Origin: Arthrobacter sp. PAMC25284
GTDB taxonomy: Bacteria; Actinomycetota; Actinomycetes; Actinomycetales; Micrococcaceae
Direction: 5' to 3'
NCBI RefSeq assembly: GCF_019443425.1
Contig: NZ_CP080382.1
Coordinates: 2,232,001 to 2,296,000 of the forward strand
DNA: 64,000 nucleotides
Shown here: one piece after another, positions 1-9,321 of the stretch
Layout: every line of letters begins with the position of its first letter
Position numbering within the stretch: position 1 is the stretch's first letter
Notes under the pieces: generated by a model
Database searches by the model: none
Told to the model about the DNA's origin: nothing
The model's input: the letters and a program-made list of their open reading frames with translations, nothing else
Position numbers and translations under genes: made by a program

Positions 1-987
1 GCCGGTCAGGTCGCCTCCATTGTGCGCTCGCTCTTCGACGTGGATTCAGCCGCCGTGACGCGCCTGACCGGTCCGACATCGGCGGAAATCGTCGCCATGG
101 CACCCATACGCCCACCAACCCTGAGCCGAAAGCACATCTTTTCCGCCAACGATTCCTCCGCCACCGTCCGGGTCGCGGTCACTGGCCAACCGGCGCTCGT
201 CACCTACTGCCCCGACGGCGGCACGGCCTCCGAGCAGATGCTCGCGGGAGGCTTTCGGTCCTCCGCGGCGGCGCCCATCCGGGTGAACGGCTCGCTGTGG
301 GGCGTCATTGCCCTGACCTCGAAGTCCCCGACCGGGCTCACCCGCGCGATGCTGGACAGGCTCGCGCAGTTCGCCGAGCTCGTGGAGATCGCGATCGGCA
401 ACGCCGAGGCCCGTGCGAGCCTGGAGCAGCAAGCCAGCACCGACGCGCTGAGCGGCCTGCCCAACCGGCGCGCCCTGGAAGAGCGCCTTGCCAAGGAAAC
501 CGCACTGGCACAGTCACAAGGCACAAAGCTCAGCGCCATCGTCCTGGATATCGACCACTTCAAGAAAGTCAACGACTCCTTCGGCCACCCGGCAGGCGAC
601 GTCGTCATCGTGGAGGTCGCGGCCAGGCTGCGCCAGGTCGCGCGCCAGGGGGAAATCGTGGCCCGCGTCGGCGGTGAGGAATTCGTCTGGCTGTTGCCTG
701 GAAGTACTGGCGCCGAAGCTGTCCAGGCCGCCGAACGGGCCCGCGCCGCCATCGCGTCAGCGCCTTTCGGAGAGGTCGGCACCGTCACGATTTCCGCAGG
801 GGTCTGTGAGCTCCGCGAGGCCGGTCAGCGCACCCTCCTGAGCTGCGCCGACCGTGCACTCTATTCGGCCAAGGACGGGGGCAGGAACCGCAGTTACCGC
901 TACGGGAACGACGCGGACGAGGCCGCGACGGAGGCCTCCCGGCCGGCGCCAGAGGCCGAGGCTGCACTGAAGGCCCGCCGGGCCTAG
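1..987 (+). CDS. GAF-GGDEF diguanylate cyclase, 5' end outside window
   Basis: The reading frame is open from base 1, so the start lies upstream; an internal GTG at 22 is the first candidate in the window but is probably not the real start. The first ~130 residues look like the second half of a GAF sensor domain (ending APIRVNGSLWGVIAL...). A GGDEF domain follows, with the LSGLPNRRALEERL entry, DIDHFKKVND and a GGEEF active-site variant (ARVGGEEFVWLLPG). GGEEF proteins can be active cyclases making c-di-GMP from GTP. The usual inhibitory RxxD site reads RQGE, so feedback inhibition may be weakened. The last ~30 residues are Ala/Glu-rich. No transmembrane segment is visible in this part, so it is probably a cytosolic sensor. 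The GGDEF call is secure; the signal is unknown. Confidence 0.9.
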   Translation, partial: AGQVASIVRSLFDVDSAAVTRLTGPTSAEIVAMAPIRPPTLSRKHIFSANDSSATVRVAVTGQPALVTYCPDGGTASEQMLAGGFRSSAAAPIRVNGSLWGVIALTSKSPTGLTRAMLDRLAQFAELVEIAIGNAEARASLEQQASTDALSGLPNRRALEERLAKETALAQSQGTKLSAIVLDIDHFKKVNDSFGHPAGDVVIVEVAARLRQVARQGEIVARVGGEEFVWLLPGSTGAEAVQAAERARAAIASAPFGEVGTVTISAGVCELREAGQRTLLSCADRALYSAKDGGRNRSYRYGNDADEAATEASRPAPEAEAALKARRA

Positions 988-1074
988 CGTCGCTGGTCCG
1001 CCGCGCGTCCGGTGCCTGCGGGGCCGGGGTCTCACGCCGGAGGAGCTCGCCGGCGGGTTTTCCCGGAACTCCCG

Positions 1075-1794
1075 TCAGGAGAGGAAGCCGCGCAACAGCG
1101 CTGCGGTGCCCTCAAGATGCTCGATGGTGGCCCGCTCTGCCGCCTCCGGGTCGCCGCTCAGGATGGCGTCTGCCATCTCCGCGTGCTGGACGTTGGAATG
1201 CTCCAGGTTGGTGACCAGGAACGGGATTCTATCCAAGAGGTTATTAAGCCTGGCCCTGGTTTCCGCCACGGCCGCAACCAGGCTCGGCGAGCCGGTCAAT
1301 TCGGCGATGGCGATGTGGAACCGGGCATCCCGGGGCCGGTAGTTGACCTCGCTGGCGCCCGAGACGTCCGCCAGGCAACTGCGCAGATGGCCCCGGGCCG
1401 CGGCCGACAAATTGGAACCGGCCGCGAGGGCACTGGCCGCCGGTTCGATGACGCCACGAAAGACCAGCACGTCATGGACGTCATCGGGATCGAGCCGCAG
1501 TACCCCCAGTGGTTGCTCGGGCACGCGGGTCTCGGAAATATATGTTCCGCCGTAGCGGCCCCGCTTGACTTCCAGGTAGCCTGCGGCCTGGAGTTCACCC
1601 AGCGCCTCCCGCAGGGTTGCCCGGGACACGCCGAGCCGATCCGCCAGCTCGCGCTCGGGCGGCAGTTTGTCCGCCGGCGCGAAGATCCCGAGCTTGATGG
1701 TCTGCAAAATATGCTCGATGGTTTCCTCGAAGGCATTGCCGCCGCGCACCGGCCGCAACATCGCGTACGGCTGCGGCAGAGAAAATTCGGTCAA
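1075..1794 (-). CDS. FadR/GntR-family (FCD) transcriptional regulator
   Basis: 239 residues. The N-terminal winged helix-turn-helix (about 25-90) has the GntR signature (LPPERELADRLGVSRATLREALGELQAAGYLEVKRGRYGGTYI). The C-terminal FCD ligand domain (about 105-230) carries the spaced metal-ligand pattern of this subfamily (DARFHIAIAELTG and H residues near the end). It is transcribed divergently from the permease gene at 2023, with a perfect 16-bp palindrome in the shared gap. It is the natural candidate for controlling that catabolic operon and itself. The effector cannot be read from sequence; a glutamylated amine or a pathway amine is inferred from context. Confidence 0.9.
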   Translation of the reverse strand: MTEFSLPQPYAMLRPVRGGNAFEETIEHILQTIKLGIFAPADKLPPERELADRLGVSRATLREALGELQAAGYLEVKRGRYGGTYISETRVPEQPLGVLRLDPDDVHDVLVFRGVIEPAASALAAGSNLSAAARGHLRSCLADVSGASEVNYRPRDARFHIAIAELTGSPSLVAAVAETRARLNNLLDRIPFLVTNLEHSNVQHAEMADAILSGDPEAAERATIEHLEGTAALLRGFLS

Positions 1795-1840
1795 GGTCAG
1801 CTCCCATCGGTTGCGAGCCCATATGTGCCACCAATAACGC

Positions 1841-1856
1841 TTTAGGGATCCCTAAA
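1841..1856. promoter_or_regulatory. Perfect 16-bp palindrome, candidate GntR operator
   Basis: TTTAGGGATCCCTAAA is a perfect palindrome in the gap between the GntR regulator (start 1794) and the permease (start 2023). FCD-type regulators usually bind short palindromes in their own divergent promoter. It sits closer to the regulator start, which fits autorepression. Binding is inferred. Confidence 0.55.
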
Positions 1857-1964
1857 AGCATAGCCAGCAGACCAATATTCCGCATCCCCTCCGAATATCC
1901 GGTCGATTTCTCGGGAAAACCTTGACGAATGTGACCTGCACCACCACACTTGTGGGATGCCCTT

Positions 1965-1980
1965 GGACTAATAACAGTCC
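1965..1980. promoter_or_regulatory. Inverted repeat GGACT-N6-AGTCC upstream of permease
   Basis: A 5-bp inverted repeat with a 6-nt AT-rich spacer lies 42 bp before the permease ATG, in promoter range. A TTGACG hexamer at 1922-1927 is a possible -35. The repeat could be a second regulator site or chance. Confidence 0.25.
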
Positions 1981-2022
1981 TTTGGATTTTCGGGCGACAC
2001 TCCTCTCATCAAAGGGAAACGC

Positions 2023-3472
2023 ATGAAATCAGCAGATCACGGCGCCGGTGCAACCGACCCGAGCAGCAACGAGGCCGAGTACCTGAAACACCGCACCCTG
2101 CAGCGCGGCGCCGCCGGCTGGGTCCTGCTCGCCGGGCTGGGTGTCGCCTACGTCATTTCCGGCGACTTCGCCGGCTGGAATCTCGGCCTCGCCGAAGGCG
2201 GCTGGGGCGGCCTGCTGATCGCATTCGTGCTGATGGGCATCATGTACACCTGCATGGTGTTCGGGCTCGCTGAGATGTCCTCCTCGCTCCCGACGGCGGG
2301 TGCCGGTTACGCCTTCGCCCGCAGGGGCCCTTGGTCCGCTGGGCGGCTACGCCACCGGCATCGCCGTCCTGATCGAATACGCCGTCGCGCCGGCGGCCAT
2401 CGCCACGTTTATCGGCGGCTACATCGAGGCGCTGGGCCTGTTCGGGCTCACGAACTCGTGGCCGGTCTACCTGGTCACTTACGTGCTCTTCATCGGCATC
2501 CATCTCCGCGGCGTCGGCGAGGCGCTCAAGATCATGTTCGCGATCACCGCGGTTGCCGTCGTCGCGCTCGTTGCGGTCGTCATCGGGCTCCTGCCGAAGT
2601 TCGACCCGGCCAAGCTGTTCGACATCGTCCCGGACGGTTCAGCCGGCTCCAGCGCATTCCTGCCCATGGGTATCAGCGGAGTACTCGCTGCCCTCGTCTA
2701 CGGCATCTGGTTCTTCCTGGCCGTCGAAGGCGTCCCGCTCGCCGCCGAGGAATCGGCCGACCCCAAGAAGGACATGCCCAAGGGCATCATCGTCGCCGTC
2801 GTCATCCTCGTCGTCTTCGGCGCCCTGATGCTGGTCCTGGTCCCGGGAGCCGCGGGTTCCCAGGCCATGAGCACGTCGGACAACCCCCTGCCTGAAGCCA
2901 TCCGGCTCGCCTACGACGGCAACACACTGCTGGCCGACTTCATCAACTACGCAGGACTTGCCGGGCTTGTAGCCAGCTTCTTCTCCATCATCTACGCCTA
3001 CTCACGCCAGCTCTTCGCCCTCTCCCGCGCCGGCTACCTGCCCAAGTGGCTCTCCCTCACCGGCTCCCGCCGGACGCCCTACTGGGCCCTCATCGTCCCC
3101 GGCACCATCGGCTTCCTCCTGGCCGCCATCACCCAGGATGGCGCCCTGCTGATCAACATCGCCGTCTTCGGCGCCACCGTCTCCTACGTCCTGCTGAACC
3201 TCTCGCACATCGTGCTGCGCATTAAGGAGCCGGAGCTCGAGCGCGGCTACCGCACCCCGGGCGGCATCGCCACCACCTCCGTCGCCCTTGTCCTGTCCGC
3301 GGTCGCCGTCGTCGCCACCTTCGTGGTGGATGTCTTCGCCGCCTCGATCACGGCGGGAATCTTCGGTGCCGCCATTGCCTACTACTGGTTCTACAGCCGC
3401 CACCGCATCGTCACCGGTTCCCCGGACGAGGAATTCGCGAAGCTGGCCCTTGCCGAAGCGGAACTGAAGTAG
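2023..3472 (+). pseudogene. Ethanolamine/amino-acid APC-family permease, frameshifted
   Basis: The coding sequence begins in one frame (MKSADHGAGATDPSSNEAEY..., hydrophobic segments, ending at AGAGYAFARR) and continues in the +1 frame (ALGPLGGYATGIAVLIEYAV...). The break is at the GGGG run 2324-2327. Removing one G restores a continuous ~482-residue APC permease with about 12 membrane segments. The stretch GIWFFLAVEGVPLAAEE is typical of ethanolamine permeases. Location is the inner membrane, importing an amine. It heads an operon with a glutamine-synthetase-like ligase, hydrolase and two dehydrogenases. The single-base insertion is either a real inactivating change or, more likely given the eight similar cases here, a sequencing error. 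Substrate assignment rests on family resemblance and neighbours. Confidence 0.85.
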
Positions 3473-3541
3473 CCACTCCCCGGCCATCACCCCACCACCC
3501 CCTGCAAAAAACCTTGCAAAGAACAACGTTGCGGAGCAACC

Positions 3542-4925
3542 ATGACTGAAGCATCCACCCAACACGGACTGAACGCCCAGCTCACCCTCGAGGAACTGCG
3601 CGCTGACGTCGCCTCCGGAGCCATCGACACCGTCGTCGTGGCCATCACGGACTCCCTTGGCCGGCTCCAGGGCAAACGCTGCGGCGCCCGTTCCTTCCTT
3701 GAGGACGTCCTGGACCACGGCGCGGAAGGCTGCAACTACCTCCTCGCTGTCGACGTCGAGATGAATACCATCGACGGCTACGCCATGTCCTCCTGGGAGT
3801 CCGGCTACGGCGACATGGTGATGCTCCCGGATGTCTCCACCCTGCGCCGGGTCCCGTGGCAGCAGGGAACGGCCATGGTCCTCTGCGACATCATGTGGGC
3901 AGACAAGTCGCCGGTCGTCGCGTCCCCGCGCCAGATCCTGCGCGCCCAGGTCGAGCGGCTCGAAAAGCTCGGATACCGCGCCCACATGGGCACGGAGCTC
4001 GAATTCCTGATGTTCGACGACTCGTACCGTGAGGCCCTGGCAGAAGAATTACCACGGACTGGATGCCTCCACCCAGTACAACGTGGACTACTCGCTGCTC
4101 GGCACGGCCCGTCTGGAACCGGTCATCCGGTCAATCCGCACCAACATGGAAGCAGCCGGCCTGGTGGTCGAATCCTCCAAGGGCGAATGCAACCTCGGCC
4201 AGCAGGAGATCACCTTCCGCTTCGATGAGGCTCTTAGCGCCTGCGACAAGCACACGTTCTATAAGAGCGGCGCGAAGGAAATCGCCGACCAGCACGGCAA
4301 GAGCGTCAGTTTCATGGCCAAGTACGACCAGCGCGAAGGCAACTCCTGCCACATCCATTTCAGCCTGACCGATCTCGACGGCAACCCCGTCCTGCCCGGC
4401 GACGGCGAACATGGCTTCAGCCCGGTCATGGAGCATTTTATGGCCGGACAGCTCAATGCCCTCAAGGAGCTCACCTACTTCCTGGCGCCCAACGTGAACT
4501 CCTACAAGCGGTTTGTCGAGGGCAGCTTCGCCCCCACGGCGATTGCCTGGGGCATGGACAACCGCAGCTGCGCCCTCCGGGTGGTGGGCCACGGTCGCGG
4601 CCTGCGCACCGAAATGCGCGTCGGCGGCGGGGACTTGAACCCCTACCTCGCGGCGGCCGCACTCATCGCCGCCGCGATCCACGGGCTGGAAAACCGGCTT
4701 CCGCTGGAGCCGGTGATGCAGGGCAGCGCCTACGCCTCCGACGCCGACCGGCTTCCGACCAACCTGCGCGACTCCCGGGACCTGCTGGCGGAGAGCAGCA
4801 TCGCCCGGAAGGCGTTCGGTGACGCCGTCGTGGACCACTACGTCCATGCAGCCGGCATCGAACTCAAAGCGTACGATAGCGCCGTCACGGACTGGGAGCG
4901 CGTGCGTGGCTTCGAACGACTCTAA
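3542..4925 (+). pseudogene. Gamma-glutamylamine synthetase (glutamine synthetase family), frameshifted
   Basis: The first frame gives the beta-grasp domain and the start of the catalytic barrel (AHMGTELEFLMFDDSYREA). The rest continues in the +1 frame (WQKNYHGLDASTQYNVDYS...). Removing one C from the run 4035-4037 restores a ~460-residue protein. Catalytic features include the metal glutamates of TELEF, NLGQQEITFRF, GNSCHIHFSL and the glutamate-binding FVEGSFAPTAIAWG...NRSCALRV. It resembles the GlnA3/GlnA4/PuuA branch, which joins glutamate to polyamines or ethanolamine with ATP rather than to ammonia. The permease before it and the amidotransferase-type hydrolase overlapping its end support an amine-glutamylating role. 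GGAGCAACC before the ATG is the ribosome site. Confidence 0.85.
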
Positions 4926-5656
4926 GGCGTACCGGCCCCGGATCGCCCTGACCAGCTACTACCAGGAAGCCTCATGGGGCGTGTGGAACGCAGCCGCGGC
5001 CATCGTCCCCGGAACCTATGTCGAGGCCGTGGTGGCAGCCGGCGGCACGCCCATCCTGCTCCCACCCCTGGGTACGGACGAAACCGTGCTGGACCTCGTC
5101 GACGGGCTGATCGTGGTGGGCGGCCCCGACGTCGAACCCACCAGGTACGGCGCCTCCGCCCACCCGCGGACCGTGCCGCAACCGTTGCGCGATGAGCACG
5201 ACACGATCCTGACCCGGGCCGCAATGGAGCGGGGGCTGCCACTGTTCGCCATCTGCCGCGGGGCGCAAATCCTCAACGTGGCACTCAACGGGAGCCTGAT
5301 CCAGCACATCCCGGACATTAATCCCACCGCCAACTACCAGCCGGGCCCCGGCGTCTTCGGTACGGCTGCGTTCATCACGACGCCAGGCAGCCTGATCCAG
5401 TCGCTGCTCGGCGACGCTTCCGAAGCGCCGTGTTACCACCACCAGGCGATGGATGCCGTGCCGCCAGGGCTGCGGGTCACTGCGGCCCTCCGCCGACGGG
5501 ACGGTCCAGGCCCTGGAGTCCGCCGACCCGTCCGGCTGGCTGCTGGGCGTGCAGTTCCATCCCGAACAAAACCCGGAAGACCTGCGGCTGTTCCGCGGCT
5601 TCGTCCAGGCCGCGGGGAGCTACCGTGCCAATCGAAAAGAGATGTCCACGCTATGA
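4906..5656 (+). pseudogene. Gamma-glutamyl-gamma-aminobutyrate hydrolase-like (class I GATase), frameshifted
   Basis: The GTG at 4906, preceded by GGGAGCG, overlaps the ligase gene by 20 bp and starts MASNDSKAYRPRIALTSYYQ. The nucleophile elbow FAICRGAQILNVALNG (Cys) and YHHQAMDAV are seen in the first frame. The C-terminal catalytic block (WLLGVQFHPEQNPEDLRLFRGF) is in the next frame. One extra C in 5486-5488 explains the switch; correction gives ~249 residues, the usual PuuD length. Such enzymes hydrolyse gamma-glutamyl amides to glutamate plus the amine or acid. The stop overlaps the aldehyde dehydrogenase start (ATGA). Because of the frameshift, a misleading 735-codon open frame appears to fuse this gene to the next one. 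Confidence 0.85.
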
Positions 5657-7026
5657 CCGCCACAACCTTTGACGTCATCAACCCCTCCACCGAGGAGATC
5701 ATTGAGACGGTTTCCCTCGCCGGCCTGGCTGAAGTCGACGACGCCATCGCCCGCGCGGCCGGGGCGTATGAGTCCTGGCGGGGGGTTGCCCCGGCGGACC
5801 GCTCGCTGCTGCTGCGCCGGTTCGCTGCCGCCGTGGATGCCGACCTCGAAAACCTGGCCCGGCTCGAAGTCCTCAACGCCGGCCACACCATTGGCAACGC
5901 CCGCTGGGAGGCCGGCAACGTCCGTGACGTGCTCAATTACTATTCGGCCGCCCCGGAGCGCCATTTCGGCAAGCAGATTCCGGTCGCGGGCGGCGTGAAC
6001 ATCACGTTCCACGAGCCCCTCGGCGTCGTCGGGATCATCGTCCCTTGGAACTTTCCCATGCCGATCGCGGCCTGGGGTTTCGCCCCGGCCCTGGCCGCCG
6101 GCAACACCGTGGTCCTCAAGCCCGCGGAGATGACACCACTGACCGCCCTCCGGCTGGCCGAACTGGCCCGTGAGGCCGGCATCCCGGACGGCGTCTTCCA
6201 AGTGATCCCCGGCAAGGGGTCCGTGGTGGGCGAGCGATTCGTGACCCACCCCGCCGTCCGGAAAGTCGTCTTCACCGGCTCCACCGGCGTCGGCAAGAAG
6301 ATCATGGCCGGCTGCGCGGACCAGGTGAAACGGGTGACTCTGGAACTCGGCGGCAAAAGCGCCAACATCGTCTTCGACGACGCCGACCTGGAGATGGCCG
6401 CCGCGGCCGCCCCGGGCGGCGCCTTCGACAACGCGGGCCAGGACTGCTGTGCCCGCTCGCGCATCCTGGTCCAGCGCAACGTCTATGACCGTTTTATGGA
6501 ACTGCTGGAGCCTGCAGTCAAGGCCATCACGGTCGGCGATCCGTCTGATGCGGCGACCACCATGGGTCCGCTGATCTCCGCCCAGCAGCGCCGGACCGTA
6601 GCCGGCTTCGTGCCGGACAATGCCGCGATCGCCTTCCAGGGGCAGGCCCCGACCGGACCCGGCTTCTGGTTTCCGCCGACGGTCCTGACCCCCGGCCTGG
6701 ACTCGCCGTCGTTCACGGAGGAAATCTTTGGCCCGGTGGTGACCGTGGTGCCGTTCACCGACGAAGCGGACGCCATCCGGATCGCGAACAACACCGACTA
6801 CGGACTTTCTGGCTCCATCTGGACCTCCAGCGTGGACCGCGCCCTGCGCGTGGCGCGCGGCGTCGAAGCCGGCAACCTTTCCGTGAATTCACACTCATCA
6901 GTCCGGTACTCGACTCCGTTCGGCGGCTTTAAGCAGTCCGGGCTGGGCCGTGAACTCGGACCCGACGCCCTCGATTCCTTCACCGAAACCAAAAACGTCT
7001 TTATTTCCACTCCGTCCCTCACCTGA
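5653..7026 (+). CDS. NAD(P)-dependent aldehyde dehydrogenase
   Basis: 457 residues. The aldehyde dehydrogenase fold is clear: VVGIIVPWNFPMPIAAWGFAPALAAGN (cofactor site), FTGSTGVGKKIM, the general-base region VTLELGGKSANIVFDDADL, and the catalytic cysteine in NAGQDCCARSR. The C-terminal EEIFGPVVTVVPF and PFGGFKQSGLGRELG motifs are intact. The start overlaps the hydrolase stop by four bases, indicating translational coupling. In the pathway suggested here it would oxidise a gamma-glutamylated aldehyde to the acid. This is the first intact gene of the operon after three frameshifted ones. Confidence 0.93.
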   Translation: MTATTFDVINPSTEEIIETVSLAGLAEVDDAIARAAGAYESWRGVAPADRSLLLRRFAAAVDADLENLARLEVLNAGHTIGNARWEAGNVRDVLNYYSAAPERHFGKQIPVAGGVNITFHEPLGVVGIIVPWNFPMPIAAWGFAPALAAGNTVVLKPAEMTPLTALRLAELAREAGIPDGVFQVIPGKGSVVGERFVTHPAVRKVVFTGSTGVGKKIMAGCADQVKRVTLELGGKSANIVFDDADLEMAAAAAPGGAFDNAGQDCCARSRILVQRNVYDRFMELLEPAVKAITVGDPSDAATTMGPLISAQQRRTVAGFVPDNAAIAFQGQAPTGPGFWFPPTVLTPGLDSPSFTEEIFGPVVTVVPFTDEADAIRIANNTDYGLSGSIWTSSVDRALRVARGVEAGNLSVNSHSSVRYSTPFGGFKQSGLGRELGPDALDSFTETKNVFISTPSLT

Positions 7027-7091
7027 TATCCCCGGCAATCCCCCTATCTGATCAGTTCCCCGACTTTCACCACCGCTATAAGGAGTTCCCC

Positions 7092-7874
7092 ATGCAGTCA
7101 GTAGTCTCCAACCGCCTTGCCGGCCGCAGTGCAGTCATCACCGGCGGTGCCAGCGGCATCGGCCTGGCTACCGCCCGCCGGATGGCGGCCGAAGGCGCCA
7201 ACGTTGTCATAGCCGACATTGAGCCCACGTCCGGCCTCGCCGCAGCCACCGAGGTCGGCGGCCTGTTCGTCAAGGTCGACGTCACGAGCGAAGAAGACGT
7301 CCGGAACCTCTACGCCCAGACCAAGGAAACCTACGGCAGCGTTGATATCGCCTTCAACAACGCCGGGATCTCCCCCGCCAATGACGGCTCCATCCTGGAC
7401 ACCGGCATCGATGCCTGGCGCAGGGTCCAGGAAGTCAACCTGACTTCCGTGTACTACTGCTGCAAGTACGCCATCCCCTACATGCAGGAACAGGGCAAGG
7501 GCTCCATCATCAACACGGCCTCCTTCGTCGCCGTGATGGGCGCAGCGACGTCGCAGATCTCCTACAGCGCTTCAAAAGGCGGCGTGCTGTCCATGACCCG
7601 GGAACTCGGCGTTGAATTCGCCCGGCAGGGCATCCGCATCAATGCCCTGTGCCCGGGACCGGTCAACACCCCGCTGCTGAAGGAACTCTTCGCGAAGGAC
7701 CCGGAAAAGGCCGCCCGCCGGCTCGTCCACGTGCCGCTCGGACGCTTTGCCGAGCCGGAGGAACTGGCCGCGGCCGTGACGTTCCTGGCCAGCGACGACG
7801 CATCCTTCATCACCGCGTCCACCTTCCTGGTCGATGGTGGAATTTCCGGTGCGTACGTCACTCCGATCGACTAG
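7092..7874 (+). CDS. SDR-family oxidoreductase
   Basis: 260 residues, classical short-chain dehydrogenase. It has the Rossmann motif TGGASGIG near residue 19, an acidic residue after beta-2 (VVIADIEP, suggesting NAD+), NNAG, and the catalytic SYSASKGG (Tyr/Lys). AAGGAGTTCCCC precedes the ATG. It is the last gene of the operon and is followed by two strong hairpins. With an ethanolamine-type substrate, an alcohol dehydrogenase is needed to turn gamma-glutamylethanolamide into its aldehyde before the aldehyde dehydrogenase acts; this SDR could fill that step. That role is inferred from context only. Confidence 0.9.
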   Translation: MQSVVSNRLAGRSAVITGGASGIGLATARRMAAEGANVVIADIEPTSGLAAATEVGGLFVKVDVTSEEDVRNLYAQTKETYGSVDIAFNNAGISPANDGSILDTGIDAWRRVQEVNLTSVYYCCKYAIPYMQEQGKGSIINTASFVAVMGAATSQISYSASKGGVLSMTRELGVEFARQGIRINALCPGPVNTPLLKELFAKDPEKAARRLVHVPLGRFAEPEELAAAVTFLASDDASFITASTFLVDGGISGAYVTPID

Positions 7875-7881
7875 CTGCCGA

Positions 7882-7971
7882 CGCCGGCCCGATCCTTCGG
7901 GCCGGCGCTGTCGACCCAAGACCCAACGGCGCCGGCCGGGACCCCCAACCCGCCGGCGCCGTTGCTTTTTT
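7882..7971 (+). terminator. Double hairpin terminator of the amine-catabolism operon
   Basis: A 10-bp perfect stem (7882-7891 with 7898-7907) is followed by a 12-bp perfect GC-rich stem (7925-7936 with 7952-7963) and a run of six T (7966-7971). The second is a textbook intrinsic terminator for + strand transcription. The facing acyl-CoA dehydrogenase gene ends at 8002. Confidence 0.85.
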
Positions 7972-8001
7972 CGGCGGAACCGGAACACCAGGCAATTCCG
8001 C

Positions 8002-9195
8002 CTAGACGAACGCTGATTTCCCGGTGACCGCACGGGCCACGATAAGCGAATTGATCTCGTAGCTGCCTTCATAGGTGTACAGGATCTCGGCGTCGCCGAA
8101 GAGCTTGCCCATCTCGTAGTCGGTGCTGATGCCGTTGCCGCCCATGAGGGACCGGCCCATCGCCACCGAGGCACGCGCCAGCCGGGTGGTGGTGGACTTG
8201 GCCATTGCGGCCTGGACCATTTCCAGCTTCCCCTCCGCCTGGACGCGTGCCAGCTGCGCCATGAGGGCCAGTGATGCCGTGGCGTTGCCGAGCATTTCGG
8301 CCAGCTGCTGCTGGATCAGCTGGAATCGGGCGAGTTCCTTGCCGAACTGCTTGCGCTCCAGGGCATACGCCCGGGCGATGTCGAACGCGGCCAACTGGAT
8401 ACCGGCTGCCTGCCAGCCCACCCAGGCCCGCGAATCACGCAGCAGGCTATTGGCGGCAGCGAAGTTCCCGGCGCCCGGCAGCATGTTCGATTCCGGGATG
8501 CGGACCTCATCGAGCACGATGTCCGCGTTCTGCATGATCCGCAGCCCGATCTTGTTGGAGATTTTGGTGGCCGTGTAGCCGGGCCGGTCCGTTTCGACGA
8601 TGAATCCCTTGATTTGCTGGTCCGCGACGTCACGGGCCCAGACGAGGGCAAAGTCCGCGATGGTGCCCGCGCCGATCCAGCGTTTGGCGCCGTTGATGAC
8701 CCATTCGCCGTCGTCGAGCCGGGCCGTCGTGGCCAGCCCGCCGGCGATGTCCGAGCCGTGGTCCGGTTCCGTCAGCGCAAACGCTCCCAGTTGCGTAAAC
8801 GCCGTCAGTCCCGGCAGCCAGCGGGATTTCTGGTCTTCGGAGCCCAGTTGATCAATCATGCCCACGATCAGCTCGTTATGGATCCCCACGAGCGCCGACA
8901 GCGACACATCGGCGCGGGCAACCTCGGTATACATCAGGCCCTTAAAAAGGGCGGAAGTGCCGTCGGTCTGCAGGCCGCCGAGCCCGTATTTGCCCAGCTC
9001 TGCCACAAGCCCGAAAGGGAACTCCTCCCGATTCCAGTAATCAATCGTGGCGGCCCGGATGCGCGACTGCAGGAAGTCGCGGACTTCCTGGTAGCGGGCC
9101 GCCTCGTCCGGCGGCAGCAGGTCCGCGATGTACATCAGATCGGCGTCCGGAAACGGCGGGGCCGGTTGGCTGCTGTCACGTCCTTGTGGCTGCAC
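8002..9195 (-). CDS. Acyl-CoA dehydrogenase (glutaryl-CoA dehydrogenase-like)
   Basis: 397 residues. The family signature FALTEPDHGSDIAGGLATTARL in the FAD/substrate region, INGAKRWIGAGTIADFALVWARD, and the C-terminal LYTYEGSYEINSLIVARAVTG are present. The Glu of YEGSYEIN is in the position of the catalytic base of the glutaryl-CoA/short-chain group. It would take two hydrogens from an acyl-CoA and pass electrons to ETF. It is divergent from the acyl-CoA ligase at 9322, so both may share control by the MarR protein. The exact acyl substrate is not readable; nearby valine-pathway genes make a short branched or dicarboxylic acyl-CoA plausible. Confidence 0.92.
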   Translation of the reverse strand: MQPQGRDSSQPAPPFPDADLMYIADLLPPDEAARYQEVRDFLQSRIRAATIDYWNREEFPFGLVAELGKYGLGGLQTDGTSALFKGLMYTEVARADVSLSALVGIHNELIVGMIDQLGSEDQKSRWLPGLTAFTQLGAFALTEPDHGSDIAGGLATTARLDDGEWVINGAKRWIGAGTIADFALVWARDVADQQIKGFIVETDRPGYTATKISNKIGLRIMQNADIVLDEVRIPESNMLPGAGNFAAANSLLRDSRAWVGWQAAGIQLAAFDIARAYALERKQFGKELARFQLIQQQLAEMLGNATASLALMAQLARVQAEGKLEMVQAAMAKSTTTRLARASVAMGRSLMGGNGISTDYEMGKLFGDAEILYTYEGSYEINSLIVARAVTGKSAFV

Positions 9196-9243
9196 GGGCA
9201 GGCATCCCTTCGTTGTGGACCGGTTCGGGGTCGCATCAGTTCT

Positions 9244-9258
9244 ACCAAACGCTTGGAT
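9244..9258. promoter_or_regulatory. Candidate operator between acyl-CoA dehydrogenase and ligase
   Basis: ACCAAACGCTTGGAT is a near-perfect inverted repeat (CCAA-ACGC-TTGG) in the divergent promoter gap. ACC-N-A-CG-N-TTGGT-like sites are common for TetR-type regulators of acyl-CoA metabolism in actinobacteria; a MarR protein encoded at 11052 is the local candidate. CTAGTATATTGCAG just after it could be a promoter -10. Confidence 0.4.
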
Positions 9259-9321
9259 GTCCTAGTATATTGCAGAGTGATGGGGACCACTAGGCGCATG
9301 ATGGCTTCGAAAGGCTGCACA

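Noticed and set aside
4819..7026. 735-codon open frame joining a hydrolase and an aldehyde dehydrogenase as one protein
   Set aside because: Residues between the two domains are Arg/Pro-rich nonsense, the hydrolase C-terminus continues in another frame, and the dehydrogenase has its own overlapping start at 5653.
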